Source of the DNA: Gammaproteobacteria bacterium
Lineage (GTDB): Bacteria; Pseudomonadota; Gammaproteobacteria; SZUA-152
Direction: 5' to 3'
DNA: 8,812 nt
NCBI GenBank assembly: GCA_030599435.1
Contig: JAUVNZ010000048.1
Coordinates: 1-8,812, forward strand
Positions 1 to 5,816 of the stretch are shown in pieces; position 1 is the stretch's first letter; each line of letters opens with the position of its first letter. The notes under the pieces are model-generated. The model worked only from the letters and a program-made list of their open reading frames with translations, ran no database searches and had not been told where the DNA came from. Both the position numbers and the translations under genes were made by a program.

Positions 1-50
1 ATCCGTGCCACTTCATACCTATTGTACACTGGAATGACGAATGTCCGGGT

Positions 51-75
51 TGAAGTGGTCTGATACATCCGGACA
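51..75 (+). repeat. Probable IS3-type left terminal inverted repeat
   Basis: The sequence beginning TGAAGTGG and ending CCGGACA lies 38 bases upstream of the truncated OrfA start. Its TGA-type tip and CCGGACA inner part are what I would expect of an IS3-family left end. Related copies of the tip occur at 700-710 in the same orientation and at 5-15 in inverted orientation. The assignment rests on position and general resemblance; the matching right end of this element is not in the window, so the exact boundary is inferred. Confidence 0.5.
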
Positions 76-113
76 CCGAGTTAAGGCTGTAAAATGCCAT
101 AACGAGGTGAGCA

Positions 114-377
114 ATGACGACAGAAACGAGAAAGAGACGGAATTACACGGAAGATTTCAAGCGGGATGCAGTAGCATTGGTCACCGAGCAGGGATACAAG
201 ACCGCTGAGGCTGCGCGGAGCCTGGGTATTGGGGGTAACCTGATACGCCGCTGGCGTCGGGAATTCGAGGAAGAAGCCTCCGGTCGTTCTTTGTCTTTAA
301 GTCATCGCTTACATAAGAGGCAGCTAAAAGACTGGGTTGGGTCGAAAGTTTCCGACCAGAGTCCGGTCTGGGAATGA
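114..377 (+). pseudogene. Truncated IS3-family transposase OrfA (5' remnant)
   Basis: The first ~60 residues are an IS3/IS911-type OrfA N-terminus. They contain RRNYTEDFKRDAVALV followed by a helix-turn-helix with AEAARSLGIG and LIRRWRREFEEE, the HTH_Tnp_1 type that binds the element's ends. Normally OrfA continues after a GRSLSL-like stretch into a leucine-rich charged coiled coil of about 90-100 residues total and is followed by OrfB with the DDE catalytic domain. Here the reading frame leaves the family at about nucleotide 295 and ends in an unrelated ~26-residue tail. No leucine zipper, frameshift window or OrfB follows. The start is supported by a good ribosome binding site (GAGGTG at 104-109). 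The protein cannot transpose the element; at most it is a DNA-binding fragment. Deletion or replacement by the adjoining segment is the likely cause. Confidence 0.8.
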
Positions 378-395
378 CTGCTTTCAGTGGCGGTC

Positions 396-415
396 TCAAT
401 GGGTCGACGCAACAC
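396..415 (+). repeat. Left arm of 20 bp inverted repeat
   Basis: The arm contains GGTCGACGCAACAC. Its reverse complement is found at 683-702 with 19 of 20 positions identical, the single difference being near the outer side. A match of this length within 300 bp is not expected by chance. The pair bounds a ~307 bp segment with no transposase, which is the layout of a small non-autonomous element or of remnants of two oppositely oriented copies of one element. Confidence 0.75.
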
Positions 416-682
416 CCGCACGAGACAGCGATCCCAGGTCTCGGCCTTCAAAGTCAATTTAGAGCTATCCGAAGCACTGGCACAATAAGGGTTTGCCTGT
501 GATCGAGCGAATATCCCGAACAGCAGGTCAGCACCGGAAAACGCTACTGATAAGGCGATCGAGGCTGTCATTAGGAATCGGGCAGGCTGTGTTGCCGGTA
601 ATAGACACTCAGCGTCTTTTAACACTTTGACTATTCCCTTGATTCAAAACTATTTTTGTTAGGCAATGACACTTTCGACTAA

Positions 683-702
683 GTGTTGCGTCGACCGATT
701 GA
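683..702 (-). repeat. Right arm of 20 bp inverted repeat
   Basis: Read on the plus strand this arm contains GTGTTGCGTCGACC and is the near-perfect reverse complement (19 of 20) of 396-415. Its outer edge overlaps the IS-end-like sequence that starts TGAAGTGGCAC at 700, so two mobile-element boundaries appear to touch here. Confidence 0.75.
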
Positions 703-723
703 AGTGGCACTGCATAGCGGACA
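700..723 (+). repeat. Second IS-end-like sequence
   Basis: TGAAGTGG followed by a spacer and CGGACA reproduces the layout of 51-75 (TGAAGTGG ... CCGGACA), with a one-base shorter spacing. The first 11 bases (700-710) are also the exact reverse complement of 5-15. This suggests remnants of several related IS ends, but no transposase reading frame follows it on the right. Confidence 0.4.
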
Positions 724-823
724 TTCGGATTATAGCTGAGTCTTATTTAGTGTTGTCGTAGAGCCACAGCAGGAAGCCATTTAAGTAGGCGACTCCCTGG
801 AAGTGACTCCGGATTGTTAGCAG

Positions 824-1048
824 TTAATGTGCAGGGTGATGCGATGTAGGCGTATCGTCTCGTGTATTTATATTAAATGCTTTCCATATGGGGTCAAATT
901 CAATATATGCTGTAGCTATAGGATACAAGCCCAGCAATCCCCACACTTTTGCACCACCATCCAGAAACACAACTAATGAAAGTAGGCAAACACCTACTAT
1001 GTAGCGAGCAAACTTTTCTGATTCTCCAATGTTTAGACGGATGTCCAC
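824..1048 (-). CDS. DUF2892 / YgaP-like small inner-membrane protein, 74 aa
   Basis: A 74-residue protein matching the DUF2892 (YgaP-type transmembrane) pattern: an N-terminal NIG followed by a charged helix, then two membrane segments (about residues 14-29 and 33-50) separated by a short loop with DGGAKVWG. After the second helix comes FDPIWKAFNINT, aligning with the family's usual FCPLY...GINT motif. The family cysteine is replaced by Asp52. The polar tail ends SHHPAH, with three histidines. I chose the GTG start because a near-perfect Shine-Dalgarno lies six bases upstream; the longer ATG frame from 1102 has none and adds a non-conserved 18-residue leader. The family has no settled function; in some proteins the domain is fused to rhodanese. 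The gene lies 155 bp downstream of the redox gene on the same strand, so cotranscription is possible but unproven. Confidence 0.75.
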   Translation of the reverse strand: MDIRLNIGESEKFARYIVGVCLLSLVVFLDGGAKVWGLLGLYPIATAYIEFDPIWKAFNINTRDDTPTSHHPAH

Positions 1049-1052
1049 GGTA

Positions 1053-1061
1053 CACCTCCTT
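1053..1061 (-). promoter_or_regulatory. Ribosome binding site fixing the GTG start of the DUF2892 gene
   Basis: On the minus strand this reads AAGGAGGTG, nearly complementary to the 16S rRNA 3' end. The GGAGG core ends six bases before GTG at 1048, an ideal spacing. It is the strongest Shine-Dalgarno in the window and argues against the upstream ATG at 1102. Confidence 0.8.
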
Positions 1062-1183
1062 ACTCTATTGAGTGGTTGTGCGACACAGTGGCTGTAATAC
1101 ACACTGATGCAATAGTTAGACTATAGGTGGGTATTGAAAGTTCGAGGGTTTTTACCGATTAAACTGTTTCCCTTAGACAAGGT

Positions 1184-1208
1184 AATGTTATTAACCAATG
1201 TTATTAAC
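1184..1208. repeat. Tandem 12 bp direct repeat at the redox-gene stop codon
   Basis: AATGTTATTAAC occurs at 1184-1195 and again, one base later, at 1197-1208. The second copy spans the stop codon of the minus-strand redox gene, which reads as a double stop (TAA TAA). It looks like a small tandem duplication; I see no terminator stem in it. Confidence 0.7.
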
Positions 1209-2661
1209 TAAGGCGATTAGTGAATAACTGTTTTTCTGGTAAGCCATTATTTAGTAGCCATTCCCCCGTATTCTTTGTTTGAATTTCTGTGCCAGCAAGG
1301 TAAATATCACAATCTTTAAGATTACCTTGATCAGCTGTGACTATTTTCATTACATCGTTTCCAATAGTCGGGCGATAGTTAAAATTTTCCAGCGCGTCGT
1401 TCCACGAGCGACAAAGGTTATCCATGTAAAGGTCTTCTTTTTTGTCTACCACCCAATAAAGGTGCATATTGACGCTTTCGTCTATTGCCATTCCGTGCTC
1501 AATCAAACTTTTAATGGGGGCAAATCCTGTGCCATAGGCGATATATAGTTGGGTTCGTTTGGAATCTTCATTGAGTAAAAAATCGCCTTTTGGGCCAGTG
1601 ACGATGACTTCATCCCCTTTGGATAATGTATCACTTGTAAATGTATTGATTGATTCGTTGTCTTTAATGGAAATGTGGAAGAGTAAATTTCGATCGTCAC
1701 AGGGGCAGCTCGCAACAGGGAAATCGGTTATTTTACCGTTAGGCAGGGTAAGGGTGACAGATTGTCCGGCAAGAAAACGTAATCTTTGTACACGAGGCGT
1801 CTGCAGGTGTAATGCAATAACATTATCATTGAGTTGATCTACTCTTTTGACCTTGGTCGTTATTTCCTGATGAGGGATATCATCTTCGCCTTTGGCCTCT
1901 AACGCTTCAATGACAACATCCGATACCGCTGTACATGAACATAACAATACATAGTTCATGTTTTTTTCAGCTTCACTTAGTGTGTAATCGTGATTTTGTA
2001 TTTTCTTGACTTCGCCGCTAACGACACGTGCTTTGCATAAACCACAATTACCGCTGGTACATCCATAATTAAGGGCCAGGCCTGATTGCACAGCAGCTTC
2101 TAATATACTGCTGTTGCCTTCGAGCCAAAACTCATGATTGCTGGGTTGAATTTTTATATGAGCAGACATAATTCCTAATACCGTGTTGTGGGCTAATAAT
2201 TCCTGTTCAGGGTTTGTACTATTTTCTGGTTTTGGCAGACTGGTTTTTATCCAGTTCAATAACTCGTAAATTTTTGCCTGATTTTCTTTTGGTGGTAGGT
2301 TGGGTTCAATACTGGATAAACGCTTGACCACCTGGTCGAGAATATTCTGGTATTGAGATAGGTGTCTTTGAGTTTCGGCCAGACCATGGCCAAGATCTGA
2401 TAGTCGACTAACCAGAGTTTCAATATCCGGCATTACTCTTTCTCGTACGCGCTTGGCAAAGGCGGTGGCCTTTATGTGTTGCACCCGTTCATATTCAGTG
2501 TCGTGACTAAGATCAGCTTTGGGATAAAGAGTCAGTAAATCAGAGAGATTGATTGATCCCTCAAAGGTGCTAATGCCTTCCTGGCGTATTTTCTTTTGTA
2601 GTGTACTGCGCGAAACACCCACCAGGCGTGCGGCACGGAATACGGGAAGTCGTTGAGGCAT
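1204..2661 (-). CDS. HTH-[2Fe-2S] ferredoxin-FNR-type reductase fusion, 485 aa
   Basis: The protein has four parts. Residues ~8-46 (RAARLVGVSRSTLQKKI, then a short wing-like stretch) resemble a MerR/excisionase-type helix-turn-helix. Residues ~55-160 are helical, probably coiled coil. Residues ~166-254 are a plant-type ferredoxin domain with C201, C206, C209 and C241 (or C243) as cluster ligands. Residues ~265-478 are a ferredoxin-NADP-reductase-like module: barrel with GPKGDF (356-361) and a nucleotide-binding YGTGFAP (376-382). Family knowledge says such modules pass electrons between NAD(P)H, flavin and the iron-sulfur cluster in the cytoplasm. Odd points: the flavin motif RxYSxxS reads TDFPVAS (312-318), and the usual CGP near the end reads AGT (456-458). 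The start has only a modest AAGAGA site. I recall similar HTH-headed reductases in other proteobacteria but know no function; substrate and DNA binding are unknown. Confidence 0.85.
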   Translation of the reverse strand: MPQRLPVFRAARLVGVSRSTLQKKIRQEGISTFEGSINLSDLLTLYPKADLSHDTEYERVQHIKATAFAKRVRERVMPDIETLVSRLSDLGHGLAETQRHLSQYQNILDQVVKRLSSIEPNLPPKENQAKIYELLNWIKTSLPKPENSTNPEQELLAHNTVLGIMSAHIKIQPSNHEFWLEGNSSILEAAVQSGLALNYGCTSGNCGLCKARVVSGEVKKIQNHDYTLSEAEKNMNYVLLCSCTAVSDVVIEALEAKGEDDIPHQEITTKVKRVDQLNDNVIALHLQTPRVQRLRFLAGQSVTLTLPNGKITDFPVASCPCDDRNLLFHISIKDNESINTFTSDTLSKGDEVIVTGPKGDFLLNEDSKRTQLYIAYGTGFAPIKSLIEHGMAIDESVNMHLYWVVDKKEDLYMDNLCRSWNDALENFNYRPTIGNDVMKIVTADQGNLKDCDIYLAGTEIQTKNTGEWLLNNGLPEKQLFTNRLS

Positions 2662-2897
2662 TTTGCATCTCTTTTATAACTGGTTGTGCTTTACGAAGAG
2701 GCCAGCATAGTTTTGGCGGGTAACTCCTCATTTCCAGAATAACCTAGTCTTTAGCTGTGGAAAACACAAGCTATCCGGAATTCCTTTATCTTTGATGTGG
2801 GGATTGATCTGTATGTTTGTTTAGGGGTAATAGGGGGGTGAAAAATGGGCAAAATGTGATGGTTTTGGCAAGTCTTTTCTAAGTTTTAGCCGATAAT
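2662..2897. other. Divergent intergenic region between redox gene and PilZ gene
   Basis: Both start codons face outward from this 236 bp region, so it must hold two promoters. I cannot pick a convincing sigma-70 promoter for the redox gene. On the plus strand an exact GCCGATAA, the sigma-28 -10 consensus, sits at 2889-2896 immediately before the PilZ start codon. A G-rich run (2824-2849) lies upstream of it. No RNA gene or small reading frame is evident. Confidence 0.5.
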
Positions 2898-3320
2898 ATG
2901 TGCATGATTTCATCACTTTTCTCATTTTTTTCTCAACCCAAAGGAAAAAACCTACGAAGGGTTCCTCGCTATGGCGTTGGAAGCCTGCAGGTGTGGATAC
3001 AGAAGCCGGGGCTGCTGGGGATGTTTGAAAATCATGTTGAGTTAACGCCTCTTGATTTCAACCAGACAGGAATGGCATTTCGCCATGAACATTTATTGAT
3101 ACCAGGTCAGTCTATTGTGCTGGATTTAATGAAAGACGATCATAATCTGACTAGCATTACGGCTGTAGTCAGGTATACCTCTCAACATGCGAATCATTAT
3201 CGCAGTGGCGTAGAATTCAATTTTGGTGTTGATGGTCACATGGATACACCAGAAATCAGGCAGGAATTGATTGATATAGAGGCACTGCTGAAAGACGCAC
3301 CCATCTCCGCCGACGTTTAA
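2898..3320 (+). CDS. PilZ-domain protein (likely c-di-GMP receptor), 140 aa
   Basis: Almost the whole protein is one PilZ domain. The c-di-GMP-binding RxxxR motif is present as R20-R-V-P-R24, and the second motif, usually (D/N)xSxxG, appears as D53-F-N-Q-T-G58, with Asn in place of Ser. The strand GVEFNF (104-109) closes the barrel, and an acidic helix follows at about 117-133. Such stand-alone PilZ proteins bind c-di-GMP and adjust motility, pili or exopolysaccharide through partner proteins. The N-terminal ~17 residues are hydrophobic (ISSLFSFFSQ) but too short for a membrane anchor. Either ATG 2898 or ATG 2904 could start translation; neither has a Shine-Dalgarno, and the sigma-28-like element abuts the first. 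It is divergent from the redox gene and convergent with the export operon, 32 bp from its end. Confidence 0.88.
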   Translation: MCMISSLFSFFSQPKGKNLRRVPRYGVGSLQVWIQKPGLLGMFENHVELTPLDFNQTGMAFRHEHLLIPGQSIVLDLMKDDHNLTSITAVVRYTSQHANHYRSGVEFNFGVDGHMDTPEIRQELIDIEALLKDAPISADV

Positions 3321-3328
3321 CAACAGGC

Positions 3329-3349
3329 AAAAAACGGGCAAACATCCCA
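3329..3349 (-). terminator. Weak candidate terminator of the export operon
   Basis: Immediately after the stop of permease 2, the minus strand reads GGG, seven bases, CCC, G, then six T. The stem is only three GC pairs plus a possible wobble, so it would be a poor intrinsic terminator. It is the only hairpin-plus-T-run in the 32 bp between the two convergent genes. Confidence 0.3.
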
Positions 3350-3352
3350 ATA

Positions 3353-4552
3353 TTACTCTGTACGCAAAGCCTCAACCGGATCAAGGTTTGCTGCACGACG
3401 TGCCGGCGCTACACCTGCAACTAATCCAATACTAATTGCCAGAATCTCAGCAAGTACCACATAAAGCCAGGGTGTATGGACGGGCAGAGCAGGCATAGCC
3501 AGGGTTAATAGTGTTGCACCACCTATCCCCAGAGCAAGACCAGCAAGTCCACCGATGCCAGCCAGTAATGTGGCCTCGGCGAGAAACATACTAAGAACCT
3601 GATCCCGCTCAGCGCCAATAGCGCGTAACAAACCAATTTCGGAACTCCGTTCATTCACGGCAATGGTCATAATGGTAAGTATACCGATGCCACCGACCAC
3701 TAATGAAATACCACCTAATGCACCCACAGCAAAGGTGAGTACGTTAAGTACGTTGCCCAGTACATCCATCATCTGTTCTTGTGTGGTAATAGTGAAATCT
3801 TCATGGCCGTGTCGGCTGGTTAATATGCGTTTAATACCGGCGACGACTTCATCAACGTCGGCGCCTTCCTTGTAGATCAGGTCAATTTCCATCAGGCCTT
3901 CACGGTTAAAGAGTTCCAGGGCACGGGCGGCAGGAATATATACCGTGTCATCGAAATCCATACCCAGTATCTGGCCTTTACTCTCCATCACACCAACAAT
4001 GCGGTATCGACTTCCACCAATGCGGACGTGTTGACCCAAGGGGTTTTTACTGCCAAATAATTCGGATTTCAATTTGCTGCCTAGCACAGCAAATGCTCGA
4101 GGCGAGTGAGGATCATCGTGGGGCAGGAACTGGCCCAGCTGTACTTCCATAGAAAAGGCGATGGGAAAGTCAGCACCCATCCCGAACACGGTAGTGCGTC
4201 GACTTTTATTACCTGCCTTTACTTCAGCATTACCTTGAGTCGCGGCTACGACCGCCTTGGTATGGGGTACACGCTTTAGAGCCTCAGCATCTTCGATGCT
4301 GAGAGGGCGCACCGATCCGAGATAGCCAATGGGTGTTCCCAGGGTGGTAGCTTTGCCGGGATTAATGCCAATAATTGTTGTGCCGAACTGGGTGAACTCG
4401 GCCAGCACAAAACGATGAATGCCTTCGCCAATGGATGTCAGCAGTACTACGGCGCCGATGCCGACAGCAATACCCAGCACAGTTAGCCCGCTACGCATGC
4501 GATGCGCAATGATGGAGGATAGTGATAACTGTGTGAAATCGCGGAGCTTCAT
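3353..4552 (-). CDS. ABC transporter permease 2, MacB/FtsX type, 399 aa
   Basis: An integral inner-membrane permease with the MacB/FtsX plan: a short N-terminal amphipathic stretch, membrane helix 1 (~22-42), a large periplasmic domain (~45-265), then helices 2-4 (~270-296, 323-352, 363-384). The loop after helix 2 carries NERSSEIGLLRAIGA (300-314), the coupling-helix motif that contacts the ATPase. The C-terminus has the usual PARRAANLDPVEALR. Unlike MacB it has no fused ATPase; that is encoded two genes upstream. It is closely related along its whole length to permease 1, with both sharing an N-terminal LTS-GE core and EFxxxGT segment, so the two probably form a heterodimer. Mechanotransmission, not classical substrate passage, is the family mechanism. 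It is last in the operon, 40 bp after permease 1, with a weak ribosome binding site. Confidence 0.92.
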   Translation of the reverse strand: MKLRDFTQLSLSSIIAHRMRSGLTVLGIAVGIGAVVLLTSIGEGIHRFVLAEFTQFGTTIIGINPGKATTLGTPIGYLGSVRPLSIEDAEALKRVPHTKAVVAATQGNAEVKAGNKSRRTTVFGMGADFPIAFSMEVQLGQFLPHDDPHSPRAFAVLGSKLKSELFGSKNPLGQHVRIGGSRYRIVGVMESKGQILGMDFDDTVYIPAARALELFNREGLMEIDLIYKEGADVDEVVAGIKRILTSRHGHEDFTITTQEQMMDVLGNVLNVLTFAVGALGGISLVVGGIGILTIMTIAVNERSSEIGLLRAIGAERDQVLSMFLAEATLLAGIGGLAGLALGIGGATLLTLAMPALPVHTPWLYVVLAEILAISIGLVAGVAPARRAANLDPVEALRTE

Positions 4553-4592
4553 TTCTTTTTAACTCGTTTACCTTTGGTTATTTTCGTGTCTG

Positions 4593-5804
4593 TTATCTAC
4601 GTGCTAAGGCCTGAACCGGATCAAGTTGCGCGGCGCGTCGTGCGGGCAGCAGCGCAAACAATATTCCGGTAATAAGCGCGACACCAATTGCCGCAACAAA
4701 AGCCCACCAGGGTGCACCGACGGGTAACACGGGGTAGAAATAACCAATAAGTTGGCTGCCTATCTCACCAATAACAACACCAAGCAGTGCGCCCATGGCA
4801 GATAGCAAACCCGCCTCGGTAAGAAACAAAATAATAATTTGACGGCCGGGTGTTCCCAAGGCTTTTAGCAGACCAATTTCGCTGGTGCGTTGTGATACTG
4901 ACACCAGCATGACATTCATAATAAGAATGCCGGCCACGATAAGACTGATAGCTGCAATCCCAGCAACAGATAGCGTCAATGTTTGTAATATTTTATCGAA
5001 AGTTGCCAGCACGGCATCTTGAGTAATTACGGTGACATCTTCTTCACCCTGATGACGGTCGCGAATAATGTTGGTGACCTGTTCGATGGCTTGTGGTACG
5101 CCATCGCGTGACCGGGATTCAACAAGGATGCGAAACAGGGTTGAGGTATTAAAGAGCTGTTGCGCCGAGGCCACGGGAATGATGACAACATCTTCTACGT
5201 TGACGCCAATGGTGTGACCCTCAGAAGCCATCACACCGATAACACGAAAGCGGCGATCACCAATGCGTACCCACTCACCTAATGCTGAATGATGGCCGAA
5301 CAGTTCGGTTTTGACTTTACCGCCCAGTACACAGACGGGATTGGCGCGGTCAATATCACCGGCTGGCAGGAATTGACCCTGACCCATTTCCCAATGTCGT
5401 ATGGCTAACATTTCGGCAGTGGAACCCAGTATGGGAACTTCACGCTCCAGTCCTCGCCAGGATACGGAGGCCGAACCCACGTTCACTGGGGCGATGAGGC
5501 CAATAGCACTACCGCGTTGCAGTGCTATCGCATCACTCAAGGTTAAGTCACGCGGTGTTTCGCCCACCAGCATATGTACTGCACCAGCGCCAGCAGTTTC
5601 TGATCGGCCGGGGATGACAATGACAAGATTGGTGCCCAGAGAGGCGAATTCACCTATAACATAACGCCTGGCTGCCTCACCCAGAGACGTGAGGACTAAC
5701 ACCGATGCAACGCCGGTGGCCATGGCCAGTAGCATTAATAGTGTACGTTTACGCGCACCGTTTAATGCGATGAATGCGAAGCGGGTGACGTCGGTGGTTT
5801 TCAT
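4593..5804 (-). CDS. ABC transporter permease 1, MacB/FtsX type, 403 aa
   Basis: Same architecture as its neighbour: helix 1 at ~21-41, a periplasmic domain of ~230 residues, and helices at ~277-301, 323-350 and 366-387. The coupling motif is SQRTSEIGLLKALGT (304-318) and the C-terminus PARRAAQLDPVQAL (387-400). The periplasmic domain differs from permease 2 mainly around residues 65-125, which would fit different faces towards the adaptor. The start is clear: ATG preceded by AAGGGG seven bases away, and only 12 bp separate it from the ATPase stop, so the two genes are translated from one message. Substrate is not readable from sequence; MacB relatives export peptides, macrolides or lipid-linked compounds, LolCE relatives extract lipoproteins. 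The operon adaptor favours the MacB-like efflux reading. Confidence 0.92.
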   Translation of the reverse strand: MKTTDVTRFAFIALNGARKRTLLMLLAMATGVASVLVLTSLGEAARRYVIGEFASLGTNLVIVIPGRSETAGAGAVHMLVGETPRDLTLSDAIALQRGSAIGLIAPVNVGSASVSWRGLEREVPILGSTAEMLAIRHWEMGQGQFLPAGDIDRANPVCVLGGKVKTELFGHHSALGEWVRIGDRRFRVIGVMASEGHTIGVNVEDVVIIPVASAQQLFNTSTLFRILVESRSRDGVPQAIEQVTNIIRDRHQGEEDVTVITQDAVLATFDKILQTLTLSVAGIAAISLIVAGILIMNVMLVSVSQRTSEIGLLKALGTPGRQIIILFLTEAGLLSAMGALLGVVIGEIGSQLIGYFYPVLPVGAPWWAFVAAIGVALITGILFALLPARRAAQLDPVQALARR

Positions 5805-5816
5805 GAAACGCCCCTT

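Larger units (their letters stand above)
378..823. other. 446 bp without a convincing gene; mobile-element debris
   Basis: This stretch contains the inverted-repeat-bounded segment at 396-702 and a second IS-end-like sequence at 700-723. One long open frame on the minus strand (302-625, 107 codons) crosses it, but its translation shows no domain, no hydrophobic or catalytic pattern that I recognise, and it runs through the OrfA breakpoint, so I do not call it a gene. A small hairpin (stem CCAGA/TCTGG, 356-371) lies just upstream. From 724 to 823 I see only a short direct repeat (GACTCC at 791 and 805) and no clear terminator for the minus-strand gene that ends at 824. Confidence 0.6.

Noticed and set aside
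302..625. 107-codon minus-strand open frame across the mobile debris
   Set aside because: No recognisable domain, no good ribosome binding site noted, runs across the OrfA breakpoint and one inverted-repeat arm; more likely a chance frame in repeat-derived DNA.
740..840. Integron attC-like site or terminator near the end of the DUF2892 gene
   Set aside because: No paired core sites of the attC type and no GC stem followed by a T-run could be found.
824..1102. Longer ATG start for the DUF2892 gene
   Set aside because: The first 18 residues are not family-like and lack a Shine-Dalgarno, while GTG at 1048 has a near-perfect one and starts at the conserved part.
1279..1837. Plus-strand and other-frame open frames inside the redox gene
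   Set aside because: They lie opposite or out of frame with a clearly conserved coding region and their translations show no domain.
2860..2880. Sigma-54-type promoter (TGGCAAG...) upstream of the PilZ gene
   Set aside because: The -24 GG is present, but the -12 position reads CT rather than GC, so the essential element is missing.
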